64,000 bases of DNA, taken from assembly GCA_049322335.1 (NCBI GenBank), contig JBMORL010000037.1, positions 62,001-126,000 on the forward strand, read 5' to 3'. Under the pieces are notes generated by a model. It saw only the letters and a program-made list of their open reading frames with translations. It was not told where the DNA came from and searched no databases. A program made the translations under genes and the position numbers. The first letter of the stretch is position 1, and each line of letters begins with the position of its first letter. Origin of the DNA: JBMORL01 sp049322335 (GTDB lineage Bacteria; Bacteroidota; Bacteroidia; Flavobacteriales_D; UBA2798). Below are positions 26,597 to 34,464 of the stretch, piece after piece.

Positions 26597-27190
26597 TTAT
26601 AATTCCAGGAAGTTTTTCAATAGTTTTTCGCCTGCCTGCCCGCTTTTTTCGGGGTGAAACTGTACGGCATAAAAATTATCTTTTTCCAGCGAGGCGCTGA
26701 ATGGCTGAATGTAATCACACACCGATGAAGTGTTGGCACATAATTCTGCAAAATAACTGTGAACAAAGTAAAATTGTTCGTTCTCCTTTATTCCCTCAAA
26801 TAATTTTCCCTTTAACTGCCGGATGCTATTCCAACCCACCTGTGGTATTTTCATTTTTTCATTGGCAGGAGAAATAAATTTTTTCACCTCAGCGGGGAAA
26901 ACACCCATACATTTCGTGTTACTTTCTTCCGAATGATCACATAACAGTTGCATGCCAAGACAAATTCCCAATACCGGTTGCTTGAGTTGCGGGATCAGTG
27001 CATCCAGTTTTTTTTCCTTCACTATTCTCATGGCAGCGCCCGCCTCTCCTACACCGGGAAAAATAATTTTATCCGCTTTTTGCAATTCGTTTACATCAGA
27101 AGTAAGCACGCCCTCATAACCCAATCGCCCCAAAGCAAATAATACCGACTGAATATTGCCGGCTCCATAATCAATTACAGCTGTTTTCAC
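26597..27190 (-). CDS. hisH: Imidazole glycerol phosphate synthase glutaminase subunit
   Basis: A 197-residue class I glutamine amidotransferase. The oxyanion and nucleophile block is QPVLGICLGMQLLCDHSEES (Cys about residue 76) and the His/Glu pair is in FYAVQFHPEKSGQAGE (about 177-180). The N terminus KTAVIDYGAGNIQSVLFALG is diagnostic of HisH. It supplies ammonia to HisF. Unusually it stands 11 kb from hisF, next to surface-polysaccharide genes. A paralogue serving glycan amidation would need its own hisF-like partner, and none is seen here. Confidence 0.93.
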   Translation of the reverse strand: MKTAVIDYGAGNIQSVLFALGRLGYEGVLTSDVNELQKADKIIFPGVGEAGAAMRIVKEKKLDALIPQLKQPVLGICLGMQLLCDHSEESNTKCMGVFPAEVKKFISPANEKMKIPQVGWNSIRQLKGKLFEGIKENEQFYFVHSYFAELCANTSSVCDYIQPFSASLEKDNFYAVQFHPEKSGQAGEKLLKNFLEL

Positions 27191-27246
27191 ACCGTAAAGA
27201 TGAAAAAGAAAATACAGGACAGGAAATTAAAAAAATGAAAAAGCCC

Positions 27247-27438
27247 TCAGAGATGTTTCTTCAGTGTTTTTACCATAAAATGCATTAACAGCGACATCAC
27301 AGCCCCGGCTCCGGCCAGTGAAAAATATAGCCCCACGCCACCGGCTTTTTCTCCTGCCGACAAATACCAGGATCCCATTACCAGGAAAAACACTGATAAC
27401 AGCCAGATAGAAACCTGTAACACACGCAATACAATCAT
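27247..27438 (-). CDS. Small two-helix membrane protein
   Basis: A 63-residue protein with two hydrophobic segments (LQVSIWLLSVFFLVMGSWYL and a second around LYFSLAGAGAVMSLLMHFMV) and a basic C-terminal tail. Its ATG overlaps the stop of the upstream sugar-transferase gene by 4 nt, so the two are probably co-translated. No recognised family. Confidence 0.72.
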   Translation of the reverse strand: MIVLRVLQVSIWLLSVFFLVMGSWYLSAGEKAGGVGLYFSLAGAGAVMSLLMHFMVKTLKKHL

Positions 27439-28841
27439 TTGCCCGATCCTTTAAAAATAATCATCAGGGTATACAGCATGATCTTGAAATCAATGGCCAG
27501 CGTCATGTTTTCTATATAAATGAGGTCGTATTTCATGCGCTGGATCATTTGTTCCACATTCTCGGCATAGCCATATTTCACTTGTCCCCATGACGTTATG
27601 CCCGGCCTTACCTTATTAAGATGTTTATAGTGTGGTGCAATAGGAACAATCTGGTCGATATAATATTGTCGTTCGGGACGCGGCCCTACCAGTGACATTT
27701 CTCCTTTGAGCACGTTGATGAACTGGGGAAATTCATCCAGTCTTGTTCGCCTGAGAAATTTTCCCACTTTGGTAATACGGCTATCGTAAGCGCTGGAAAG
27801 CTGGGGCGTTCCGTTTTCAGCATTCATCACCATCGAGCGGAATTTGATAATACGGAAAGGTTTTCCGTTGATCCCCACACGTTCCTGAAGGAAGAAAACC
27901 GGCCCTCTCGAACTCATTTTTATTGCTACTGCTATCACCAGGAAAATAGGAAGGCAGATGATGAGAGAAACCACCGAAATAAAAATATCGAGAAAGCGTT
28001 TGATGGACGCCTGCCAGGGAGGCATCAGCTCACTTTTAATTTCTATTAATGCTGCCCCGTAAATATTATTCATTTTCACCGATCCGGCCAAAATATCATA
28101 CATATCCGGAATCACATGCACGCGCACATCCTCGCCTTCCAGTTCACTGATTATTTTTCTCAAATTATCATGTTCGGACGATTCGATAGCTATGATCACT
28201 TCTTCTATTTTATTTTCCTTTATCACCCTGTGTACATCGGTAAATTTTCCGTAATAACGGAGATGGGACTCACGCAGTTGCTGGTCAACACCGTTTATAC
28301 TAACAAACCCGGTAAACTTAAACCCGGGAGATTTTTTGATAGCATTCATCTCACGGTAAATATTCAGCGCATTCAGGTTTCCACCAACCAGCAGGGTATT
28401 AAACCCTATTTTTTTCTGGTGAACACGCCTTACAAAACGGGTAGTAAAAAATATCCGGGGAATAAAAGTGAGTACAAAGTGAAAAACAAACAAAGCGAAA
28501 AAAGCCATGTAATAGTTTTTATACGACATCACTTTATCGTCCAGGATAAGTGTAAAAAACAACACCAGTACTCCCAGCAGCGATTGCATAAAGGTTTGCC
28601 CAAGATCTTTGAGCCTGTATTTTCTGAAAATGTTGTAGTAATAGCCCGACAGGTAGTAAATAGAAAGCCAGTAGAGCGGAATAATAATTAGTCCTTTATA
28701 AAAATTATCGTCCACCACAAAAGCGGTTTTTTCGATATATTCTTTCCGGAAATAGTAAAACAACACCCACGATGAAGCGGCTGCAACGAGATCGCTGAAG
28801 ACATATTTAAAAACCTGCCATGTCTTTGCCCTACTTTCCAT
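27435..28841 (-). CDS. Polyprenyl-phosphate sugar-1-phosphate transferase (WcaJ/WbaP-like)
   Basis: A 468-residue inner-membrane protein. Four or five N-terminal helices and a CoA-binding-like Rossmann domain (LLVGGNLNALNIYREMNAIK, EVIIAIESSEHDNLRKIISE) precede one more helix and the C-terminal catalytic domain (SIKRFLDIFISVVSL, RIIKFRSMVMNAE, RRTRLDEFPQFINVLKGEMS, LVGPRPERQ). It loads the first sugar phosphate onto undecaprenyl phosphate to begin exopolysaccharide or O-antigen synthesis. It overlaps the upstream lipoprotein gene by 11 nt. Confidence 0.93.
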   Translation of the reverse strand: MESRAKTWQVFKYVFSDLVAAASSWVLFYYFRKEYIEKTAFVVDDNFYKGLIIIPLYWLSIYYLSGYYYNIFRKYRLKDLGQTFMQSLLGVLVLFFTLILDDKVMSYKNYYMAFFALFVFHFVLTFIPRIFFTTRFVRRVHQKKIGFNTLLVGGNLNALNIYREMNAIKKSPGFKFTGFVSINGVDQQLRESHLRYYGKFTDVHRVIKENKIEEVIIAIESSEHDNLRKIISELEGEDVRVHVIPDMYDILAGSVKMNNIYGAALIEIKSELMPPWQASIKRFLDIFISVVSLIICLPIFLVIAVAIKMSSRGPVFFLQERVGINGKPFRIIKFRSMVMNAENGTPQLSSAYDSRITKVGKFLRRTRLDEFPQFINVLKGEMSLVGPRPERQYYIDQIVPIAPHYKHLNKVRPGITSWGQVKYGYAENVEQMIQRMKYDLIYIENMTLAIDFKIMLYTLMIIFKGSGK

Positions 28842-29733
28842 AAACTATTTTCACATTATCAATAACAACAAAAGGTTCTGTTACACCATCGTCTTTCAGC
28901 ATAGAGAAAAACACTTCAAACGACTGGGCATTGCTATTGGCTACCACCAGTTCGGTGAGTTCAATATAAATTTTCTTCCATACCAGTTGCCCGTCAACAT
29001 AAGATGGCCTCACCACCGTATTGTTTTGCTGAACTGTAGTAGTAGCATATTCGGAAATCAAACCTACTGTAAAACTATTGGCGGCTTTATAATTCAATTC
29101 CATGTAAACGGATTGCCCCGTGGCCGGCAGCTGAAAATTTTCACTGGTGTTGGCTTTAAAAAAAGTTTGTGATGCGCTCAATGCAAATAATCCTGAAGCT
29201 ACGCCTTCAAAAATATCGGCAGGGGGAGAAGTAATCCGGTTCATTACAGTATCACTCAGTGCATCCTGCTGAAACACTACACCCGGATCTTCAAAATCAC
29301 CGGTTTTCCAGATGTCTATTTGTGTATTGGGATAATAAGTAACCACCGGCTGATCGGCCCCGTTAAGTGTATCCACTTCACCGGGAACAAAAACATGGGA
29401 AGAAATAATATAAGGCAAATAGAAAGGATACTTTCTTCTCCGCGATGAAATTCCATCGGCTTTAATTCCCGGATATATACTCAGTTTATGTGTACCCTCT
29501 TTCAGGACAGGTATCATAGCCGGAAGTTCAAAAACGCCCACCGGATTATCGTCCACATATACCCACGCATCGGTAATGTCGTGAGAATTGGTTCCTTCGG
29601 CCGTGTAATTGGTAGTAAGATTAATTTTTTCGATATAAATGTAGGCAGGGATTTTTTCCGGTTTATCCAGCCATGAACAGGAGGATAAAAAAAGCAACAG
29701 TGCCGGAATGAAGATTCGGTAAAATAAACCCAT
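28831..29733 (-). CDS. Lipoprotein of unknown function near polysaccharide genes
   Basis: A 300-residue protein. The ATG at 29731-29733 gives a lipoprotein signal (MGLFYRIFIPALLLFLSSCS, Cys at about 19). A promoter element overlaps the longer TTG-initiated reading and excludes it. The mature part starts with IPAYIYIEKINLTTNYTAEG, contains YPFYLPYIISSHVFVPGEVD, and has a jelly-roll-like beta pattern. It overlaps the sugar-transferase gene, forming the unit lipoprotein / sugar transferase / small membrane protein. A perfect inverted repeat covers its promoter-to-start region. Confidence 0.82.
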   Translation of the reverse strand: MGLFYRIFIPALLLFLSSCSWLDKPEKIPAYIYIEKINLTTNYTAEGTNSHDITDAWVYVDDNPVGVFELPAMIPVLKEGTHKLSIYPGIKADGISSRRRKYPFYLPYIISSHVFVPGEVDTLNGADQPVVTYYPNTQIDIWKTGDFEDPGVVFQQDALSDTVMNRITSPPADIFEGVASGLFALSASQTFFKANTSENFQLPATGQSVYMELNYKAANSFTVGLISEYATTTVQQNNTVVRPSYVDGQLVWKKIYIELTELVVANSNAQSFEVFFSMLKDDGVTEPFVVIDNVKIVYGK

Positions 29734-29735
29734 GC

Positions 29736-29761
29736 TTTGCGTTCTTGGAAAAGAACGCAAA
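29736..29761. promoter_or_regulatory. Perfect 11-bp inverted repeat over a promoter (candidate operator)
   Basis: TTTGCGTTCTT (29736-29746) and AAGAACGCAAA (29751-29761) are exact inverse copies around GGAA. The repeat overlaps the minus-strand -7 element and the expected transcription start of the lipoprotein gene, ending 3 nt before its ATG. Confidence 0.65.
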
Positions 29762-29765
29762 AATA
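29758..29765 (-). promoter_or_regulatory. -7 promoter element for the lipoprotein/sugar-transferase unit
   Basis: TATTTTTG on the minus strand, 24 nt upstream of the ATG at 29733. Confidence 0.5.
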
Positions 29766-29778
29766 TTCTTTTTATTAT

Positions 29779-30762
29779 TTATGATATACCCGATGTTACC
29801 TGCATCTTTTCAATAATCTGGTAAGCGACATCCAGCGCATGATAACCATCTGAAAGTGAAACCAATGGATGAGTGTCGGTTTGAATAGCCTGCGCAAAAG
29901 AAGTAAGTTCTTCCTGTATGGCGTTGGTGGGTGTTACCTCGGGATTATCAAAAAAGATGAGCTTTTTACCTTTTCCCTGGCCCAAATCCACCATAATGTC
30001 ATAGGGTCCGGGCTCACCTTCCACGTCTTTCATACGAACTACTTCCGTTTTTTTCTCCAGGAAATCTACACTGATATAAGCGTTTCGCTGAAAAAAACGG
30101 GTTTTACGCATGTTTTTCAGGGAGATGCGGCTGGCTGTGAGATTAGCTACACATCCGTTATCAAATTCTATTCTCGCATTACTGATATCAGGCGAATCGC
30201 TGACAACGGCTACTCCACTGGCACTGATTCGTTTGATATTGGATTTTACCACACTTAATATAATGTCCAGGTCGTGAATCATCAGGTCGAGCACTACCGA
30301 AACATCGGTGCCCCTCGGGTTCCACTGTGCCAGCCGGTGACATTCGATAAACATCGGTTTTTCAAAATAGGCCAATGCTGCTTTAAATGCAGGATTAAAT
30401 CTTTCTACGTGACCCACCTGTCCTTTTACATTGGCTTCTTTGGCCAGGTTAATTATCGAACGTGCTTCTTCGGGTGTGGTACTGATAGGTTTTTCAATAA
30501 AAATATGACGGAACTGGCGCAAACTTTTTTGAGCACATTCAAAATGCGAGAGCGTTGGAGTTACAATATCCACCACATCCACTTTCGAAATCAATTCTTC
30601 TATATTATCATAAGAAGGAATCAGCAGGCTTTCGGAAACGGTTTTGGCATTGGCCGGATCAGCATCATAAAAACCCACCAGTTCATAATCGTTTATCTCC
30701 TTTAATAACTTAAGGTGAATTTTTCCGAGGTGCCCGGCTCCCAATACGCCTATCTTTAGCAT
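29779..30762 (-). CDS. Gfo/Idh/MocA-family NAD(P)-dependent oxidoreductase
   Basis: A 327-residue protein with an N-terminal Rossmann fold (KIGVLGAGHLGKIHLKLLKE), VDIVTPTLSHFECAQKSL, the catalytic-lysine motif HIFIEKPISTT (K about residue 93) and the C-terminal barrel block LDLMIHDLDIILSV. Family members oxidise or reduce sugars, often nucleotide sugars for glycan synthesis. It lies upstream of the lipoprotein/sugar-transferase unit on the same strand but is separated by an independent promoter. Substrate unknown. Confidence 0.9.
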   Translation of the reverse strand: MLKIGVLGAGHLGKIHLKLLKEINDYELVGFYDADPANAKTVSESLLIPSYDNIEELISKVDVVDIVTPTLSHFECAQKSLRQFRHIFIEKPISTTPEEARSIINLAKEANVKGQVGHVERFNPAFKAALAYFEKPMFIECHRLAQWNPRGTDVSVVLDLMIHDLDIILSVVKSNIKRISASGVAVVSDSPDISNARIEFDNGCVANLTASRISLKNMRKTRFFQRNAYISVDFLEKKTEVVRMKDVEGEPGPYDIMVDLGQGKGKKLIFFDNPEVTPTNAIQEELTSFAQAIQTDTHPLVSLSDGYHALDVAYQIIEKMQVTSGIS

Positions 30763-30859
30763 AGATTGTTGAAATGTTGGTTATAAAATTACTGGTTAGT
30801 CACAAGGCCGGTTAAGCCAATTCGCACTAATTTTCAACACTAAATTGTCGTTAACAGAA

Positions 30860-31540
30860 ATGCAGATACAGGACAGTTACAAACAGAAGGGCTTGCGAAG
30901 GAACATGATCGCAAGGTTAAAGGAGCGTGGAATTTTCAGTGAACAGGTGTTGGACGCTATGGAAAAAATTCCCCGGCATATTTTTTTGGGTGATAATGCA
31001 TTTGACGAACATGCCTACGAAGAAAAAGCGTTTCATATCGGAGCCGGCCAAACCATATCCAATCCATATACTGTAGCCTTTCAAACCCAGTTGCTGGAGA
31101 TTAAAAAAGGAGACAAGGTGCTGGAGATAGGAACGGGATGCGGCTATCAAACATCAATCCTCTGCCAGTTAGGTGCCCGTGTGTTTTCTGTGGAAAGGCA
31201 GAAGGAGTTATATGATAAAGCCCGCACCACGTTAGCCCAGCTGAACTTTTCACCCCGCCTGTTTTTTGGGGATGGATTTAAGGGACAGCCGGCTTTTGAA
31301 CCTTTTGATAAGATTATTGTTACCTGTGGAGCACCTTTTGTTCCCGAAGAATTAACCCGGCAGCTGAAAAAAGGGGGTAAAATGGTGATACCTGTGGGTA
31401 ATGAAGAGCAGACTATGATCCTGATCACCAAAAAAACTGACGAAACCCTTGATACCACTGAGCTTGGGCAGTTTAAATTTGTACCCATGCTGGAAGAAAA
31501 ACAGGCACAAAATGAGAAAATATTTTTTCGGAAACCGTAA
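30860..31540 (+). CDS. pcm: Protein-L-isoaspartate O-methyltransferase
   Basis: A 226-residue SAM-dependent methyltransferase that repairs isoaspartyl residues. The ATG at 30860 (MQIQDSYKQKGLRRNMIARL) is preferred to an upstream TTG. Motifs: FHIGAGQTISNPYTVAFQTQ (PCMT signature), SAM loop VLEIGTGCGYQTSILCQLGA, VFSVERQKEL, and IIVTCGAPFVPEEL. It is a stand-alone gene divergent from the Gfo/Idh gene. Confidence 0.95.
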   Translation: MQIQDSYKQKGLRRNMIARLKERGIFSEQVLDAMEKIPRHIFLGDNAFDEHAYEEKAFHIGAGQTISNPYTVAFQTQLLEIKKGDKVLEIGTGCGYQTSILCQLGARVFSVERQKELYDKARTTLAQLNFSPRLFFGDGFKGQPAFEPFDKIIVTCGAPFVPEELTRQLKKGGKMVIPVGNEEQTMILITKKTDETLDTTELGQFKFVPMLEEKQAQNEKIFFRKP

Positions 31541-31571
31541 CTTTAGCCAAATAAGGTTCGTTACAGGTGCT

Positions 31572-31616
31572 GTTATTAACAGGATTCTGGTTGAAAACCC
31601 GGTTAATGTTAATAAC
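31572..31616. promoter_or_regulatory. 10-bp perfect inverted repeat upstream of the beta-barrel gene
   Basis: GTTATTAACA (31572-31581) and TGTTAATAAC (31607-31616) are exact inverse copies separated by 25 nt. The second arm ends 21 nt before the -7 element at 31638, where the -33 box is expected. No T run follows, so it does not look like a pcm terminator. Confidence 0.55.
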
Positions 31617-31637
31617 TTAGCTTTAAAATAATATCTG

Positions 31638-31645
31638 TATTTTTG
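31638..31645 (+). promoter_or_regulatory. -7 promoter element for the outer-membrane barrel gene
   Basis: TATTTTTG, 57 nt upstream of the ATG at 31703. Confidence 0.5.
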
Positions 31646-31702
31646 CTTTGGCACAAAAATGGATATTTTTGGAACGCAAATTCAAAACCTAAATAAACAA
31701 TT

Positions 31703-32656
31703 ATGAAAAAGAAAGTCCTCTTACTCGCAACGGTTTTTGCAGCGACTACTACTTTCGCTCAAGACCTTACCTCGAAAAAAGGAGAGCCTATGATGCCTGA
31801 ATCAGGTGACTGGGCGATCAGCTTTGATGCTGCTCCGTTTTTAAATTACTTCGGACAAATGCTGAGCAACGCTGGTGCTACATCACCTACAGTTGGATAC
31901 AGCAATGGCTATCCCTGGGCTATCCGTGGTAAAATGTTTAAAGATGAAAAGACTGCATACCGCGCTGGTATCCGTCTCGGATTCGGAAACAACAAATGGA
32001 CAATGATGACAGATGATGCATCTGACAACATGTCTACTCCCGCAGGTTATCCTACTCCTTCTCCCGAAGTTGAGGATATTTACACAAAGTCATATAATGG
32101 TATCGTTCTTTCCGGTGGTATGGAAATGAGAAGAGGAAAGACTCGCCTCCAGGGTTATTATGGTGGTGAGATTCTTATCGGAATGATGGGAACCAAATAT
32201 GCTTTCGAATACGGAAATGCTATCAACACTAACACTGACGCAACTGCTGTTGACGGTTCTAACGGTTCCAACTTCGGTATGGTAATCGATATGGATGGAG
32301 ACGGTGTAGGTGATGATGATAACTTTACTACTGACTTTGCTGGTAACACTGCCCGCAGAACTGAAACCAAAATGAGCTCAATGATGATCGGCCTTCGCGG
32401 TTTCATCGGAGCTGAATTCTTCATCCTTCCTAAAATCTCTATCGGAGCTGAATACGGATGGGGTCTTGGTTTCGGAAGCACAAAATGGTCTGATTCTTAT
32501 GAAAGCCGTGGTTTGAACAGCTCTGCTGCTCTGGTTACCGGTTCTTTCACAGACGAAGGTAAAGCCAGCGGTTTTGCTATCGATACAGACATTCAAAACT
32601 CTGCTACTGGTTTAACCGGTGGTTCAGGTTCACTGAATATCATATTCCACTTCTAA
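31703..32656 (+). CDS. Outer-membrane beta-barrel protein, probably abundant
   Basis: A 317-residue protein with a signal peptide (MKKKVLLLATVFAATTTFAQ). Alternating strands (DWAISFDAAPFLNYFG, AYRAGIRLGFGNNKW) carry loops rich in Gly, Asn, Asp and Thr, including an acidic DMDGDGVGDDDNF stretch like a Ca-binding or thrombospondin-type-3 loop. It ends with SGSLNIIFHF, a terminal aromatic as in Bam substrates. Codon use is strongly biased and the gene has its own promoter and terminator, which suggests high expression. The function is structural or pore-forming by inference. Confidence 0.87.
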   Translation: MKKKVLLLATVFAATTTFAQDLTSKKGEPMMPESGDWAISFDAAPFLNYFGQMLSNAGATSPTVGYSNGYPWAIRGKMFKDEKTAYRAGIRLGFGNNKWTMMTDDASDNMSTPAGYPTPSPEVEDIYTKSYNGIVLSGGMEMRRGKTRLQGYYGGEILIGMMGTKYAFEYGNAINTNTDATAVDGSNGSNFGMVIDMDGDGVGDDDNFTTDFAGNTARRTETKMSSMMIGLRGFIGAEFFILPKISIGAEYGWGLGFGSTKWSDSYESRGLNSSAALVTGSFTDEGKASGFAIDTDIQNSATGLTGGSGSLNIIFHF

Positions 32657-32678
32657 AATAAACACTTAGAGGTTTTGA

Positions 32679-32709
32679 AAAAGCCCTCTGCCACTGGCGG
32701 GGGGCTTTT
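32679..32709 (+). terminator. Terminator after the beta-barrel gene
   Basis: A 14-bp stem (AAAAGCCCTCTGCC / GGCGGGGGGCTTTT, with two G-U pairs) around ACT. Confidence 0.85.
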
Positions 32710-32735
32710 CATTTATACTCCATTCCTATTTCAAT

Positions 32736-32743
32736 TATCTTTG
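32736..32743 (+). promoter_or_regulatory. -7 promoter element for purK-purE
   Basis: TATCTTTG ends 4 nt before the purK ATG. The transcript would therefore have an extremely short or absent 5' leader. Confidence 0.5.
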
Positions 32744-32747
32744 TGCC

Positions 32748-33908
32748 ATGAATCCTTTTTATCATTCTTCCTTTCAACTGGGTGTGCTGGGTGGCGGTCA
32801 ACTGGGAAGAATGTTTATCCAGGAAGCGCTGAATTATAATGTAAGCATTCACATTCTCGATCCCGATGCATCAGCGCCCTGCAAAGACATCGCCTCTTCC
32901 TTTACCAATGGAAAACTAACTGATGAAGTAACCGTTTTAAATTTCGGAAAAAACAAAAATCTTCTCACCATAGAAATAGAACATGTTTCGGTGGAAGCAT
33001 TAAAAAAACTTGAGGCATCGGGAATACCCGTTTATCCCCAGCCCCACCTGCTGGAAATGATCCAGGACAAAGGACTTCAGAAAGAATTTTATAAATCTAA
33101 CGGAATACCCACTGCTGATTTTTTCATTGTAAACAACATCCCGGAGATTCTTCAGTACGCAAGCCATTTTCCTTTTTTTCAAAAACTGAGAAAAGGCGGA
33201 TATGATGGCCGGGGAGTAATGAAACTAACTAACCCTGGTGACCTTTCAGCAGCATTCAGCGAACCGTCTGTACTGGAAAAAATGGTGGATTTTGAAAAAG
33301 AGATCAGCGTGATTGTTGCCCGCAATACAAAAGGTGAAATAGCACATTTTCCCGTAGTGGAATGTGAATTCAGCCCCAAAGCCAATCTCGTGGAGTTTTT
33401 ATTTGCTCCTGCCCTGCTCTCTCCTTCCATTGAAAAAACCGCTGTGGAAATTGCCCGTAAAGTGGCTGAAAAGATGCAAATCGTGGGTTTACTGGCGGTA
33501 GAAATGTTTGTCACCAAACAAGGCGAGGTGCTGGTAAATGAAGTAGCTCCGCGCCCGCATAACAGCGGACATCATACTATCGAAGCCAATGTCACATCCC
33601 AATACGAACAACATTTACGCGCTATCCTGGGACTTCCGCTGGGATCTACGGAACTCATTCGCCCGGCTGTAATGGTTAACCTGTTAGGTGAAGAAGGACA
33701 TTCGGGAGAAGCAGTATATGAAGGAATGGAAGAACTGATGAAAATGGAAGGTGTTTTTATCCATCTTTACGGAAAGAAACATACCCGTCCATTCAGGAAA
33801 ATGGGTCATGTAACCGTTATAGGGAAAACTATTGATGACGCCCGGGAAAAAGCATTGATTGTAAAACAAAAATTAAAAGTAGTAACCACCGAAAAAGAAA
33901 AAATATGA
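32748..33908 (+). CDS. purK: 5-(Carboxyamino)imidazole ribonucleotide synthase
   Basis: A 386-residue ATP-grasp enzyme of purine synthesis, making N5-CAIR from AIR, bicarbonate and ATP. It begins QLGVLGGGQLGRMFIQEALN. The ATP-grasp core shows FQKLRKGGYDGRGVMKL and MVDFEKEISVIVARN, and the metal-binding end is NEVAPRPHNSGHHTIEA. It overlaps purE by 4 nt, so the two consecutive steps are co-translated. Confidence 0.96.
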   Translation: MNPFYHSSFQLGVLGGGQLGRMFIQEALNYNVSIHILDPDASAPCKDIASSFTNGKLTDEVTVLNFGKNKNLLTIEIEHVSVEALKKLEASGIPVYPQPHLLEMIQDKGLQKEFYKSNGIPTADFFIVNNIPEILQYASHFPFFQKLRKGGYDGRGVMKLTNPGDLSAAFSEPSVLEKMVDFEKEISVIVARNTKGEIAHFPVVECEFSPKANLVEFLFAPALLSPSIEKTAVEIARKVAEKMQIVGLLAVEMFVTKQGEVLVNEVAPRPHNSGHHTIEANVTSQYEQHLRAILGLPLGSTELIRPAVMVNLLGEEGHSGEAVYEGMEELMKMEGVFIHLYGKKHTRPFRKMGHVTVIGKTIDDAREKALIVKQKLKVVTTEKEKI

Positions 33909-34390
33909 GCGCCAGAGTAGGAATCATTATGGGAAGCAAATCTGACCTGCCGGTAATGCAGCAGGCTGCTGATGTGCTGAAACAGTTAGGAATTAAACAC
34001 GAGATCACCGTTGTATCAGCTCACCGTACTCCAGAACGTATGGTAGAATATGCCAAAAACGCTGCCAAAAGAGGTTTACAGGTAATTATTGCCGGTGCCG
34101 GTGGTGCAGCACATTTACCCGGAATGACCGCTTCCCTCACTCCCCTGCCCGTTATTGGTGTGCCCATTAAGTCGTCCAACTCTATTGACGGCTGGGATTC
34201 CGTTCTGTCTATTTTGCAAATGCCGGCTGGTGTTCCCGTGGCAACTGTGGCTCTTAACGGTGCTCAAAACGCTGGTATTCTTGCCGCGCAAATTATTGGA
34301 GCCAGCGATAAAAAAATATTGAAAAAAGTAAGTGATTACAAGGAAAAACTGAAAGATAAAGTAATGCAATCGGTAAAGGAAATGAAGTGA
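33905..34390 (+). CDS. purE: N5-carboxyaminoimidazole ribonucleotide mutase
   Basis: A 161-residue class I PurE with the start VGIIMGSKSDLPVMQQAADV, the catalytic His in VVSAHRTPERM, and IIAGAGGAAHLPGMTASLTP. It converts N5-CAIR to CAIR and is octameric in known members. It follows purK with a 4-nt overlap. A small 15-nt tandem repeat (GGAGTTATTGGGG twice, 34392-34419) lies directly after the stop. Confidence 0.96.
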   Translation: MSARVGIIMGSKSDLPVMQQAADVLKQLGIKHEITVVSAHRTPERMVEYAKNAAKRGLQVIIAGAGGAAHLPGMTASLTPLPVIGVPIKSSNSIDGWDSVLSILQMPAGVPVATVALNGAQNAGILAAQIIGASDKKILKKVSDYKEKLKDKVMQSVKEMK

Positions 34391-34464
34391 TGGAGTTATT
34401 GGGGAGGGAGTTATTGGGGGGAGATAAAAAACACCAACTATTTTAGAGTATTATATCACAAATT

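Noticed and set aside
34392..34419. G-rich 15-nt tandem repeat after purE, considered as a G-quadruplex
   Set aside because: Only two repeat units and irregular G runs; too weak to claim a structure.
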